Shown: one piece after another, positions 56,391-64,000 of the stretch
How positions within the stretch are numbered: position 1 is the first letter of the stretch
Layout: the number at the start of each line of letters is the position of its first letter
Assembly: GCF_009795715.1 (NCBI RefSeq)
Contig: NZ_WTCR01000002.1
Location: 186,001-250,000, forward strand
Length of the DNA stretch: 64,000 bases
Direction: 5' to 3'
From: Labilibaculum euxinicum
Lineage (GTDB): Bacteria > Bacteroidota > Bacteroidia > Bacteroidales > Marinifilaceae
Made by a program: the position numbers and the translations under genes
The notes under the pieces: generated by a model
The model's input: the letters and a program-made list of their open reading frames with translations, nothing else
Databases searched by the model: none
Told to the model about the DNA's origin: nothing

Positions 56391-57221
56391 TTATTTTTCA
56401 AGCTTTATCCGGTTCACTTTTAAGCCTTCCGATTGAATTCCCCGGGCATATTTTACGGCAGATTTACCAAACAGCATTACATATCCAATCGTATGATCTT
56501 TTGGTATGCCAATCAGAGTGCGTAATTCAGGATCAATATCATCTATTGCCCATTTTATCATTCCGTTCCAAAGTGTTCCTATTCCGTGTGAGTTGGCTAT
56601 TAATTCAAAATAACTCAATGTAATTAAACAATCTGCCATTGGTGAAGCATCAGCAGATGGGGCAGAAGCAATAATTAGGTGTGGAGCATCTCTAAAAATA
56701 ACATCTATACCTTTGGTTTCCCATAATTTCTGATAGGACAGCAGGAATTGAAAGCGTTTCTCCAGTGTGCCTGATTCTCTGGCATTTTTCAGTGAATCGT
56801 ACACTTTTAACCGAAATAAGTCCAAATCCTCTTTGTTGTCAATTAACGACAGTAAAACAGCATTGTCGTTATGTCCTGTTGGTGCATGCGCAGCCGTTTC
56901 AATCAGTTCCTGAATTAATTCCTTATCAATGGTTTCCTTTTTGTATTTTCGGATCGAGCGTCTTGTTTTTATCAATCTGCTGATTGCTTCAGGCTTTGGC
57001 ATTTCATCTTTTGCCGAAACACTGTCTTCCGGATTTTTTCCTAATATCGAAAGTGCTGCCGTAGGACAAATGGCTAAACAATGTTGGCATTTTAAACAAT
57101 TCGTCTCCTTTTCTTTTCGGATGACAGGCTTTGGATTCAATTCTATAATACCAACCGGGCAATCCTGTGCACAAAGACCGCACTCAATACATTTATCTTC
57201 CTCTATCTTAAAATCTAACAT
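56391..57221 (-). CDS. Ferredoxin-nitroreductase fusion
   Basis: 276 residues from the ATG at 57221; an in-frame ATG 69 bases upstream would put a hydrophobic, unrelated stretch before the ferredoxin and is rejected. N-terminal 2[4Fe-4S] ferredoxin (CIECGLCAQDCPVG and CLKCQHCLAICPTA), then a nitroreductase-fold flavin domain (RLIKTRRSIRKYKKETI...ETAAHAPTGHNDN) from about residue 75. An FMN oxidoreductase taking electrons directly through the clusters. Substrate unknown; this fused type is common in anaerobes. Confidence 0.9.
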   Translation of the reverse strand: MLDFKIEEDKCIECGLCAQDCPVGIIELNPKPVIRKEKETNCLKCQHCLAICPTAALSILGKNPEDSVSAKDEMPKPEAISRLIKTRRSIRKYKKETIDKELIQELIETAAHAPTGHNDNAVLLSLIDNKEDLDLFRLKVYDSLKNARESGTLEKRFQFLLSYQKLWETKGIDVIFRDAPHLIIASAPSADASPMADCLITLSYFELIANSHGIGTLWNGMIKWAIDDIDPELRTLIGIPKDHTIGYVMLFGKSAVKYARGIQSEGLKVNRIKLEK

Positions 57222-57318
57222 TGTTTGCAAACTTATTATTGGCAGGCAAAGATAATTTATCCCGGGAATTAATCCATAAAATATTCCCATGCGAAGAGCC
57301 TGTTCCGGTTTTTTATTT

Positions 57319-57326
57319 TACATTTG
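57319..57326 (+). promoter_or_regulatory. -7 element of the thiamine operon
   Basis: TACATTTG matches TAnnTTTG and places the transcription start just before the riboswitch. No clear -33 TTTG. Confidence 0.5.
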
Positions 57327-57338
57327 TATTTATATAAA

Positions 57339-57412
57339 CTAGGGGTGCCTAACTTTAAGGCTGAGATCATACCCTTTACCTGATCAGGATAATGCCTGCG
57401 TAGGAAAGTAAA
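57339..57412 (+). ncRNA. TPP riboswitch (THI element)
   Basis: Carries the conserved TPP-aptamer strings in order: GGGGTGC, GGCTGAGAT, ACCC, ACCTGATCAGGATAATGCCTGCGTAGGAAAG. It precedes thi4-thiE-thiC, so thiamine pyrophosphate should shut the operon off. No terminator stem with T run follows directly; the expression platform is more likely the stem at 57446-57475. Confidence 0.96.
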
Positions 57413-57445
57413 GAAAAGTCTGCTTTTTTGGAGTAGGACTGCCCC

Positions 57446-57475
57446 TGTTTATTAATGTTATTCACTTAATAAACA
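57446..57475 (+). promoter_or_regulatory. Start-proximal hairpin, putative riboswitch expression platform
   Basis: Perfect 10-bp inverted repeat TGTTTATTAA/TTAATAAACA with a 10-base loop, ending 5 bases before the thi4 ATG. AT-only core, so not a terminator. In the mRNA it would lie within the ribosome footprint, which suggests translational control. Confidence 0.5.
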
Positions 57476-57480
57476 ATAAA

Positions 57481-58251
57481 ATGGAGCAAATTGTATCTGC
57501 AGGAATCGTCGATTCCTATTTTAAAAAACTCAAAGAAAATTTATCGGTTGATGTGGCAATTGTCGGAGGTGGACCTTCTGGACTAATCGCATCCTATTAT
57601 CTCGCAAAGAAAGGCTTTAAAGTTGCTTTGTATGAAAGTAAACTGGCTCCAGGCGGAGGCATGTGGGGCGGTGCCATGATGTTTAACGAGATAATAGTTC
57701 AGAAAGATGCACTGCACATTCTCGACGAATTAAATATTTCCTACACAAACTATCAGGGAGATTATTACACGCTTGATTCTGTGCATGCAACTTCCGCTTT
57801 AATTTACCATGCTACGCAGGCAGGAGTCAAAATCTTCAATTGTTCTTCTATTGAAGATGTTGTTTTTCAAAATGACAGGGTATGTGGTGTTGTTTTAAAT
57901 TGGTCACCTGTTCGCAGAGAAGGATTGCATGTTGATCCTTTGGTGATCATGGCAAAAGCAGTGGTTGATGGCACGGGGCACGATTGTGACATTGTCCGCA
58001 CCTTGGAACGTAAAAACGACGTGAAGCTAAACACAAAAACAGGTAAAGTGATGGGGGAATACTCTTTGTCGATAGATGAAGCTGAGCGAACTACTGTAGA
58101 AAACACCAAAGAAGTATACCCTGGATTGTATGTGTCGGGTATGGCATCGAATGGTGTTAGCGGTGGTTTTCGAATGGGACCTATCTTTGGAGGAATGCTT
58201 CTTTCCGGTGAAAAATTAGCTGGTTTAATTGCTGAAAATTTAAGTAAATAA
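57481..58251 (+). CDS. thi4: Thiazole synthase Thi4, sulfide-dependent type
   Basis: 256 residues. Makes the ADP-thiazole precursor of thiamine from NAD, glycine and a sulfur source. GGGPSGLIASYYLAKKG dinucleotide motif, APGGGMWGGAMMFN and VSGMASNGVSGGFRMGPIFGGML are Thi4 signatures. In eukaryotic suicide Thi4 a Cys donates the sulfur; here that position is His150 (GLHVDP), as in the archaeal enzyme that uses free sulfide catalytically. So it should need sulfide and low oxygen. First gene after the TPP riboswitch. Confidence 0.93.
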   Translation: MEQIVSAGIVDSYFKKLKENLSVDVAIVGGGPSGLIASYYLAKKGFKVALYESKLAPGGGMWGGAMMFNEIIVQKDALHILDELNISYTNYQGDYYTLDSVHATSALIYHATQAGVKIFNCSSIEDVVFQNDRVCGVVLNWSPVRREGLHVDPLVIMAKAVVDGTGHDCDIVRTLERKNDVKLNTKTGKVMGEYSLSIDEAERTTVENTKEVYPGLYVSGMASNGVSGGFRMGPIFGGMLLSGEKLAGLIAENLSK

Positions 58252-58252
58252 G

Positions 58253-58864
58253 ATGGACGACTTTGGTTTATACATTATCATCACAAACCCGCAGACCTCT
58301 TACCGTTCTATTGCCGAATCGTGTGTTGAGCGGGGTATTAAGATGCTGCAGCTGCGCGAAAAATTTTTATCCGATAAGGAATTAATACGAATAGGAAAAG
58401 AAATCAGAGCCATTACAAGAGGAAGTGAAACCAGTTTTGTGATGAATGACCGTGCGGATATTGCAGCAATTTGTGATGCTGATTTTCTGCACCTCGGACA
58501 AGATGATATGAGTATGGAAGAAGCCCGGAATATTGTTGGAGAAATGAAAATTGGTTTGTCAACGCATTCCATTTGGCAAGTGAAGGAAGCTTTGGCTAAG
58601 AAGCCTGATTACATAGGTTTTGGCCCGGTATATCCAACCAATGCAAAAGCCAGGCCTGATCAACCTGTAGGCATTGAACAACTAAAGCAAGTATTGAATA
58701 TGGCGACTATTCCTGTGGTGGCAATCGGAGGAATTTTTCCCGAAAACATACAGACCATTCTAAGTGCAGGAGCAAAAAATATTGCCATGGTGCGGCATTT
58801 TATGCAAACCGATCAGTTTGATGAAAGAGTTCTGGAGTTTACTAATTTAATAAACAAGAAATAA
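58253..58864 (+). CDS. thiE: Thiamine-phosphate synthase
   Basis: 203 residues, TIM-barrel enzyme joining thiazole phosphate and HMP-PP. MLQLREKFLSDKE, FVMNDRADIA, LHLGQDDMSMEEAR, IGLSTHS, DYIGFGPVYPTNAK and VVAIGGIFPENI are the family motifs in order. One base after thi4, and its stop overlaps the thiC start by one base. No thiD or thiM is present in this operon. Confidence 0.95.
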   Translation: MDDFGLYIIITNPQTSYRSIAESCVERGIKMLQLREKFLSDKELIRIGKEIRAITRGSETSFVMNDRADIAAICDADFLHLGQDDMSMEEARNIVGEMKIGLSTHSIWQVKEALAKKPDYIGFGPVYPTNAKARPDQPVGIEQLKQVLNMATIPVVAIGGIFPENIQTILSAGAKNIAMVRHFMQTDQFDERVLEFTNLINKK

Positions 58865-60138
58865 TGATTACACAAATAGAAAAAGCCAAAGAAGGCATTA
58901 TCACAGCAGAAATGAATATCGTTGCAAAAAACGAAAATGTTGATGTTGAATGGCTGCGAAATGAGATTGCATTGGGGCGGATTGTAATCCCCAAAAACAA
59001 AAATCATGACTTTCCGGCTGCAGCAATAGGGAATGGTTTGCGAACTAAGGTAAATGCCAACATGGGCACATCCGAAAAGCATTGCCATTTTCAAGAGGAA
59101 CTGGAAAAAATGAAAGTGGCTGTTCAATATGGTGCCGATGCAATCATGGATTTGTCAACGGGCGGCGATCTGCATATTATTCTTCAACGAATAATTAAGG
59201 AGTCTTCTGTAATGGTTGGTACTGTACCCATTTATGGTGTAGCTACACGTTTGCTGGCCGAAGGAAAAGCGATTAAAGAGCTCGATCCGGAAGATCTGTT
59301 TCGTGAAATTGAAATTCAGGCAAAAATGGGGGTTGATTTTATGACCTTACATTGTGGTATAACCAAGGTTTCTCTTTCCTTTCTTGAGAATGATAAACGA
59401 GTGTGTGGCATTGTAAGCCGGGGAGGAGCTTTGCTCAAGCGCTGGATGAAAGAAAACGGGAAGGAGAATCCATTGTATGAGCAATACGACCGGGTTTTGG
59501 ATATTTGCAAACAATACGATGTAACCATTAGTTTAGGAGATGGTTTGCGTCCGGGAGCCGGTGCTGATGCTACCGATCGGGCACAAGTTGCAGAATTGCT
59601 GGTTTTAGGGGAATTGGTGGATCGTGCCAGAGACAAAGGTGTGCAGGTAATGGTAGAAGGCCCCGGTCACATGCCTTTGGATCAGATTGAAGCCAATATG
59701 AAATTGATGAAAAGACTTTGCAGCGAAGCGCCGTTTTACGTGCTGGGGCCTTTGGTTACCGATTCGGCTCCCGGATACGATCACATTGTGGGAGCAATTG
59801 GGGGTACGATCGCAGCCATTCACGGTGCCGATTTTCTGTGTTACGTAACGCCTGCCGAACATTTGTGCTTGCCCGATGTTAAAGACGTAAAGGAGGGGGT
59901 AATTGCAAGCCGGATTGCTGCACATTCTGCTGATTTAGTGAATAATGTGGAAGGTGCCCGTCAGCGGGATGTAACGATTTCGAAAGCACGTTACGATCTG
60001 GATTGGGAGACAATGTTTACGAATAGTATCGATCCGGAATTAGCCAGAAAGAGGAAAATGGAGTCGGAAAGCAGTGAAGAGGATCATTGTACCATGTGCG
60101 GGAATCTGTGCGCAGTTAAAAATGATAAAAGCATGTAA
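58864..60138 (+). CDS. thiC: Phosphomethylpyrimidine synthase
   Basis: 424 residues, the short ThiC form (lacking the ~150-residue N-terminal extension of the E. coli type). Non-canonical radical-SAM enzyme that rearranges AIR to HMP-P. Motifs: GLRTKVNANMGTS, DLSTGGDLH, MVEGPGHMPLDQI, ATDRAQVAEL, and the C-terminal cluster motif CTMCGNLC (CX2CX4C type) near residue 412. Last large gene of the thiamine operon. Confidence 0.96.
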   Translation: MITQIEKAKEGIITAEMNIVAKNENVDVEWLRNEIALGRIVIPKNKNHDFPAAAIGNGLRTKVNANMGTSEKHCHFQEELEKMKVAVQYGADAIMDLSTGGDLHIILQRIIKESSVMVGTVPIYGVATRLLAEGKAIKELDPEDLFREIEIQAKMGVDFMTLHCGITKVSLSFLENDKRVCGIVSRGGALLKRWMKENGKENPLYEQYDRVLDICKQYDVTISLGDGLRPGAGADATDRAQVAELLVLGELVDRARDKGVQVMVEGPGHMPLDQIEANMKLMKRLCSEAPFYVLGPLVTDSAPGYDHIVGAIGGTIAAIHGADFLCYVTPAEHLCLPDVKDVKEGVIASRIAAHSADLVNNVEGARQRDVTISKARYDLDWETMFTNSIDPELARKRKMESESSEEDHCTMCGNLCAVKNDKSM

Positions 60139-60140
60139 GT

Positions 60141-60251
60141 ATGGATCTCAATTTTACTAAAGGAGGTCATTTTAAGGACGATAAAATCAGGGAAGCCTTA
60201 ATTGGTAAAAACGAAGTTTATCATTTTGAAAAAGAGGAGGAAGAATTTTGA
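60141..60251 (+). CDS. Small acidic ORF downstream of thiC, 36 residues
   Basis: ATG 2 bases after the thiC stop, ending before the operon terminator. MDLNFTKGGHFKDDKIREAL then a Lys/Glu-rich end (HFEKEEEEF). No family recognised. Position in the operon and the intact frame up to the terminator argue for a real gene; small size argues caution. Confidence 0.5.
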   Translation: MDLNFTKGGHFKDDKIREALIGKNEVYHFEKEEEEF

Positions 60252-60261
60252 ATATCAATAT

Positions 60262-60302
60262 GGAACCGGCTGTACTTTGTTTAAAGCCGGCTCCTGTTTT
60301 TT
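60262..60302 (+). terminator. Terminator of the thiamine operon
   Basis: GGAACCGGCT/AGCCGGCTCC stem with one mismatch, followed by TTTTTT. Confidence 0.8.
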
Positions 60303-60409
60303 GGAGAAAATGAATCAATTCTGAATTCGTATCGTCTGGCTTCTGATTATTTAGATGAGCATTATTCCCTTTGCAGGATCAGTTTTAAATATGGCCGTTT
60401 TATTTTATA

Positions 60410-60770
60410 AAAATGGGCATCTGCTTGCGTGGATGTCCATTTTAGCAAAATACAAAGCCCTCTCACTTTCGTGGATGTTCATTATTGCGATGCACAAGCC
60501 CTTCGGAGTTTTGAAAATGCGTGTTTTAGCTACACACAATGCCCATATTTTTTTGGGAATGCCCGTTATTGGGGAACACAAGCCTTTCGGAGTTTCAAAA
60601 ATGCCGATTTTAGTGACACACAATGCTCCTATTTTTTCGTAGATGCCCATTTTTGAGCCACACAAGCCCTTCGGAGTTTCAAAAATGCCGGTTTTAGTCA
60701 CACAAAAGACCTGTGTTTTTTTGTGGATGCCCATTTTAGTCACACACACATGCCTCGGAGTTTCGAAAAT
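60410..60770. repeat. 84-bp minisatellite built of 42-bp half units
   Basis: The word TTCGG (CTCGG in the last copy) followed by AGTTT recurs at 60502, 60586, 60670 and 60754, an exact 84-bp period. On the minus strand the array is open for 114 codons and reads as eight 14-residue units that alternate between CVTK-x-GIFETPKGL and a more variable C-x4-GI-x5-AL. Because 42 and 84 are multiples of 3 the frame is kept by default. No promoter or signal peptide, so I treat it as repeat DNA, not as a gene. Confidence 0.8.
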
Positions 60771-61270
60771 GCCACCCTCGTGTACTCTGTAAGTCCTGTA
60801 TCATATAAAAACTTTCAATAACGATCTGTTAAATAATGATTCGAATGCCGATATCAACAAGGAGAGATGGATATATTCATGGAACTGTGTTAAGCCTTAA
60901 TCAATAATTAAGTACGGTATCGTCTTTTTTGTTGTTTAATTCAGTTTCTCAGCCTTGCAATTTCCCTTCGATTTTGCAACAACAAGTGCTTCGAACACAC
61001 TTTAGACCTTTAATTTGGCATTAACAGCCTTGTCGAAGACCTTTTTCACTTATAAAATTGGCTTTGCAGTTGTGTTTGCCTAAAATTCACCCTTAGTTTT
61101 CTGATTACAGATGAGGAAGCCTAAATGTAAGATCTTAAATTAATGTTTTATTATGATTGGAATTGTTTATGATAATTATAAAGATTTGTTAGCTTTGGGA
61201 CTGTTAAATTAATGATCAGAAAAAACAACAATGCTCAGATTTAAAACAGCGAGGATATAATTTTCACAAT
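60771..61270. other. Intergenic region before the MutS-like gene
   Basis: About 500 AT-rich bases; no gene, terminator or repeat that I can support. Confidence 0.4.
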
Positions 61271-62866
61271 ATGATCTCTAACTTCAAGAAAAAACAAGCA
61301 GAACAATTAAAAGCCTCCTTTGGGAAGCTGAAAGATGAATCTTACAATTTTGAATTAATAGAGAGGTATTTTCGGAATAAAGACCATTCAACAACTCTTC
61401 AGGAACTTTCTGATAAAACTTGTAACGATCTTGATTTTGATGAGTTGTTTATGTTCCTGGATCGGACAAATTCAAAAGTTGGACAACAGTACCTGTACAA
61501 CAAATTGAGAGAGATTCCTTCTGATTCTAAAAATGTTGAATTGGACGAAGAGCTGATCAATCAATTTGCAACTGATTCTAATTTTCGACTTCAGATTCAA
61601 ACTGAACTAACGAAACTAAATCATCGGGAGGCTTATTACATTTCTACTTTGTTTCAGGAAGGGTATTTAGAGCCGCCAAGATGGTTTTTTGTGATTCAAT
61701 TGCTATCCTTTACCAGCATTTTATCTGTTCTTCTTTTGCCTTTTAATTTGAAAATGTTTTTTGTTTTAGGAGGTGTTTTTATTATTAACATCTGCTTTCA
61801 TTTATGGAACAAAAGAAACTTATCGAGCTATTCTGACTCCATTCCTCAGCTCCTGATCCTTAAGCGAGTTGCAAATAAACTGTTTCAAACTAAAAATTTA
61901 AAAAGGATTAATCCCCTTTTGAATGAATCGATTCAAGCAACCAATCAGATTAGAAACAGAATGCTCATCTTTAAATTGGAGTCGAAAATTGAAGGTGATT
62001 TTCAAGTAATCTTTTGGTCCATTTTAGAGTTGTTGAAAATTTTATTTCTATTAGAGCCATTACTTTTGTTTGGCGTATTGAAACGTTTGGATTCCAGAAG
62101 AAAGGAAATTGAGAAGGTTTTCTCATTTGTGGGACGAATCGATGCGCTATTGTCTATTGCTTCCTTGCGAAAAGGCGGCGACTGCTGTATTCCCAAAATT
62201 GATGAGGAGAACAGTCGGATGGAAGCTCGTGAGATTTATCATCCATTAATTGTGAATTGTGTTCGAAATGATATTGAGGTAAACGATAAATCCATATTGC
62301 TTACCGGATCGAATATGTCGGGTAAAACTTCTCTTATTCGAGCCATTGGCATCAATGTTCTTACTGGATTAACGATGAATACCTGCTTTGCTAAATCAAT
62401 GATGATTCCTCGAATTTGTATCTATTCTGCAATCCGTATTAGTGACGATTTAATGAATGACAAGAGCTACTATTTTGAAGAGGTTCTTACCATTAAAAAC
62501 ATGATTGACAAGTCGTGTAATGCAAAAGTCAGTTTGTTTTTGCTCGATGAGATTTTTAAAGGAACCAATACCGTCGAACGGATTTCTGCGGGGAAAGCAG
62601 TATTGTCTGCGCTTGCAAAAAATAACAATAGGGTATTCGTATCTACTCACGATATCGAATTAACCGATTTGTTGGAGAAGGAGTATGAATTGTATCACTT
62701 CAGTGAACTTGTGAGCGATAAATCGGTGGACTTTGACTACAAATTGAAGGAAGGAAAACTGAAAAACAGAAATGCAATCAGGATACTTGAAATAAATGAT
62801 TTTCCGGAGCTGGTAATTAAGGAGGCGATGGCATTAGCAGAAGAACTGGATCGAAATAGGCTTTGA
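61271..62866 (+). CDS. MutS-family ATPase with membrane segments
   Basis: 531 residues. Core/lever-like N-terminal region (about 1-130, LDFDELFMFLDRTNSKVGQQYLYNKLR), two hydrophobic helices (about 137-180, WFFVIQLLSFTSILSVLLLPF and MFFVLGGVFIINICFHL), a further hydrophobic stretch near 255, then the MutS domain V ATPase: Walker A GSNMSGKT (346-353) and Walker B LFLLDEIFKGTNTVER, STHD. It lacks the mismatch-binding domain I, so is not classical MutS. Such membrane-anchored MutS-like proteins are known in Bacteroidota; role unknown. Confidence 0.87.
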   Translation: MISNFKKKQAEQLKASFGKLKDESYNFELIERYFRNKDHSTTLQELSDKTCNDLDFDELFMFLDRTNSKVGQQYLYNKLREIPSDSKNVELDEELINQFATDSNFRLQIQTELTKLNHREAYYISTLFQEGYLEPPRWFFVIQLLSFTSILSVLLLPFNLKMFFVLGGVFIINICFHLWNKRNLSSYSDSIPQLLILKRVANKLFQTKNLKRINPLLNESIQATNQIRNRMLIFKLESKIEGDFQVIFWSILELLKILFLLEPLLLFGVLKRLDSRRKEIEKVFSFVGRIDALLSIASLRKGGDCCIPKIDEENSRMEAREIYHPLIVNCVRNDIEVNDKSILLTGSNMSGKTSLIRAIGINVLTGLTMNTCFAKSMMIPRICIYSAIRISDDLMNDKSYYFEEVLTIKNMIDKSCNAKVSLFLLDEIFKGTNTVERISAGKAVLSALAKNNNRVFVSTHDIELTDLLEKEYELYHFSELVSDKSVDFDYKLKEGKLKNRNAIRILEINDFPELVIKEAMALAEELDRNRL

Positions 62867-62987
62867 AGTTAAATAGTTTAGCTATTGTTTGAGCAATAAA
62901 GGGATAAAGTTTGGTATTATGATGATTCATAATTAAGTAAAATTACTATTTTTGTTCAATTTCTATAAAAATATAAATCTGAAAATT

Positions 62988-64000
62988 TTGAAAGTGAAAA
63001 CTCATTTGTTGTCAGGCATGTTATTGCTTCTTATAACAACCTCCTGTTCTCAAAAAGATACCGCAAAGAAGGAAATCTCTTTTTATCATTGGAAATCGAA
63101 AGCTGAATTTAATAGTCAATATCAGGAATCTTTAAAGAGTGCAAATGCTAATAAAATCTATCTGCATTATTTTGATATAATATCGGAGCACGAACCCAAT
63201 TGGTATGATGATGGTATTGTTCCAACTTATGTATTGAAAAGTGTTGCAAAGGAGTACAAGGAGTTTGAAATTGTTCCGGTTGTATACATTACCAATAGAG
63301 TTTTTCAGGTATCAGATCTGGAAATACAGAAATTATCCAATAGGATAAGAGATTTGGTGAATCAGATCAGTTTGAAACATTTTAACAAGCAAATTTCCCA
63401 AATTCAAATTGATTGTGATTGGACAGAAAGTACCAAATACGCTTATTTTGAATTGTTGGAAAACTTAGGTAAAGAATTTGATTTGGATGTGACCATTCGT
63501 TTGCATCAAATTAAATTTAAAGAAAGAACTGGAATTCCTCCCGTGAAGAAAGGTACATTGATGTTGTATAATGTTGGAGACTTAAAAAACATGAATCAGA
63601 ATTCCATTCTGCAAAACAGCATTGTGAAACAGTACATCGATTCTGAAACCAAATATCCTTTGCCTTTGAATATTGCTTTGCCTCTTTTCTCGCAAACAGT
63701 GGTTAAGAATAAGGATAATGAAATTAAAATTATTAAAAATGCCGAGAGAACAATATTTAAAAACGATCCGCATTTTAAACAAGTTGATGTGAAAAATTTC
63801 CAAGTGGTAAAGGATACGCTCTGCAAGGGGTTTTATTTGAGTGAAGGTTATGAAATCAAATTGGAAGAATTATCTGTTGCTGAAATTGTGAACTCGTACC
63901 AAACAATAAAAGAAAGCAAACTAATTACGAACGGGATTATATTTTATCATATGGATGAAAAATCTCTTTCGAATATCAATCTTAGCGAATTAGTCGGAAA
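62988..64000 (+). CDS. Uncharacterised lipoprotein, 3' end beyond window
   Basis: At least 337 codons, open to the window end. TTG start (LKVKTHLLSGMLLLLITTSC) gives a complete lipoprotein signal with lipobox ITTSC; an ATG 30 bases later would leave no basic n-region. The body shows IYLHYFDI, FEIVPVVYITNRVF, ISQIQIDCDWTESTKYAYFELLENLG and VTIRLHQIKF, an alternating strand-helix pattern like a TIM-barrel and reminiscent of DUF3142-type proteins; this is tentative. It follows the MutS-like gene by about 120 bases without a terminator. Confidence 0.7.
   Translation, partial: MKVKTHLLSGMLLLLITTSCSQKDTAKKEISFYHWKSKAEFNSQYQESLKSANANKIYLHYFDIISEHEPNWYDDGIVPTYVLKSVAKEYKEFEIVPVVYITNRVFQVSDLEIQKLSNRIRDLVNQISLKHFNKQISQIQIDCDWTESTKYAYFELLENLGKEFDLDVTIRLHQIKFKERTGIPPVKKGTLMLYNVGDLKNMNQNSILQNSIVKQYIDSETKYPLPLNIALPLFSQTVVKNKDNEIKIIKNAERTIFKNDPHFKQVDVKNFQVVKDTLCKGFYLSEGYEIKLEELSVAEIVNSYQTIKESKLITNGIIFYHMDEKSLSNINLSELVG

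Noticed and set aside
60405-60749. 114-residue Cys-rich repeat protein on the minus strand
   Set aside because: A repeat of 42/84 bp keeps any open frame by default; there is no start signal, and the opposite strand is open over part of it as well.

Overview
The window looks like a chromosomal segment of an anaerobic or facultatively anaerobic Bacteroidota, probably of the marine Marinifilaceae/Prolixibacteraceae kind. The grounds are AT-rich DNA, a SusC/SusD pair, GH97 and DUF5117/5118-type secreted hydrolases, promoters of the TTTG-N19..21-TAnnTTTG type, few Shine-Dalgarno sites, and oxygen-sensitive enzymes (two glycyl-radical enzymes with their activases, and an anaerobe-type P-loop ATPase/NifX locus) beside oxidative-stress genes (perR-katG, truncated haemoglobin). 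The genus assignment is inference. No rRNA, tRNA or CRISPR array was recognised.

Layout. 1-2.2 kb: partial trpB (minus) with a possible attenuator, then an SDR oxidoreductase. 2.2-7.0 kb: a compact plus-strand locus of DUF134 regulator, two NifX/ORP-like proteins, two tiny cationic glycine-rich DUF5320-like proteins, a DUF89 protein, two MinD-type ATPases with ferredoxin inserts and a hotdog thioesterase. It resembles the anaerobe-specific orange-protein (orp) loci and has a 20-bp palindrome inside its promoter. 7-11.4 kb: SulP transporter, ThrE-type exporter, YkgJ-type Cys-cluster protein. 12-15.5 kb: glycyl-radical dehydratase (HypD-like) plus activase. 15.7-19.1 kb: GH97 and a DUF6055-like zincin lipoprotein. 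19.4-23.7 kb: perR-katG, a CDF metal exporter and a pyrimidine-dimer glycosylase-like protein. 23.8-25.7 kb: exported oligoendopeptidase F.

25.9-35.4 kb is accessory. A single-Tyr (Y1) transposase sits in an array of about 15 REP-like palindromes, next to a relic of a second transposase copy. A complete type I restriction-modification operon (xre-hsdM-hsdS-hsdR) follows, with a previously unlisted 45-residue membrane protein at its end. 35.4-44 kb holds an orphan protein, truncated haemoglobin, purT, pflBA, three 211-bp tandem repeats, a heptamer repeat array, and two copies of a roughly 0.4-kb non-coding element. Each copy is bounded by its own perfect 11-bp direct repeat, which is good evidence for a mobile MITE.

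44-54.5 kb: a LytS-type histidine kinase and a LytTR response regulator flank a secreted metalloprotease and a SusC/SusD pair, probably one nutrient-sensing and uptake locus. 54.7-57.2 kb: secreted esterase, iron-sulfur flavoprotein, ferredoxin-nitroreductase. 57.3-60.3 kb: TPP riboswitch controlling thi4-thiE-thiC plus a 36-residue ORF. The Thi4 has His where suicide enzymes have Cys. 60.4-60.8 kb: an 84-bp minisatellite. 61.3-64 kb: a membrane-anchored MutS-like ATPase and a partial lipoprotein.

The items most worth following are the ORP/NifX locus with its separate cationic glycine-rich peptides and shared operator half-site with perR, the MITE with 11-bp target duplications, and the REP array with its transposase.
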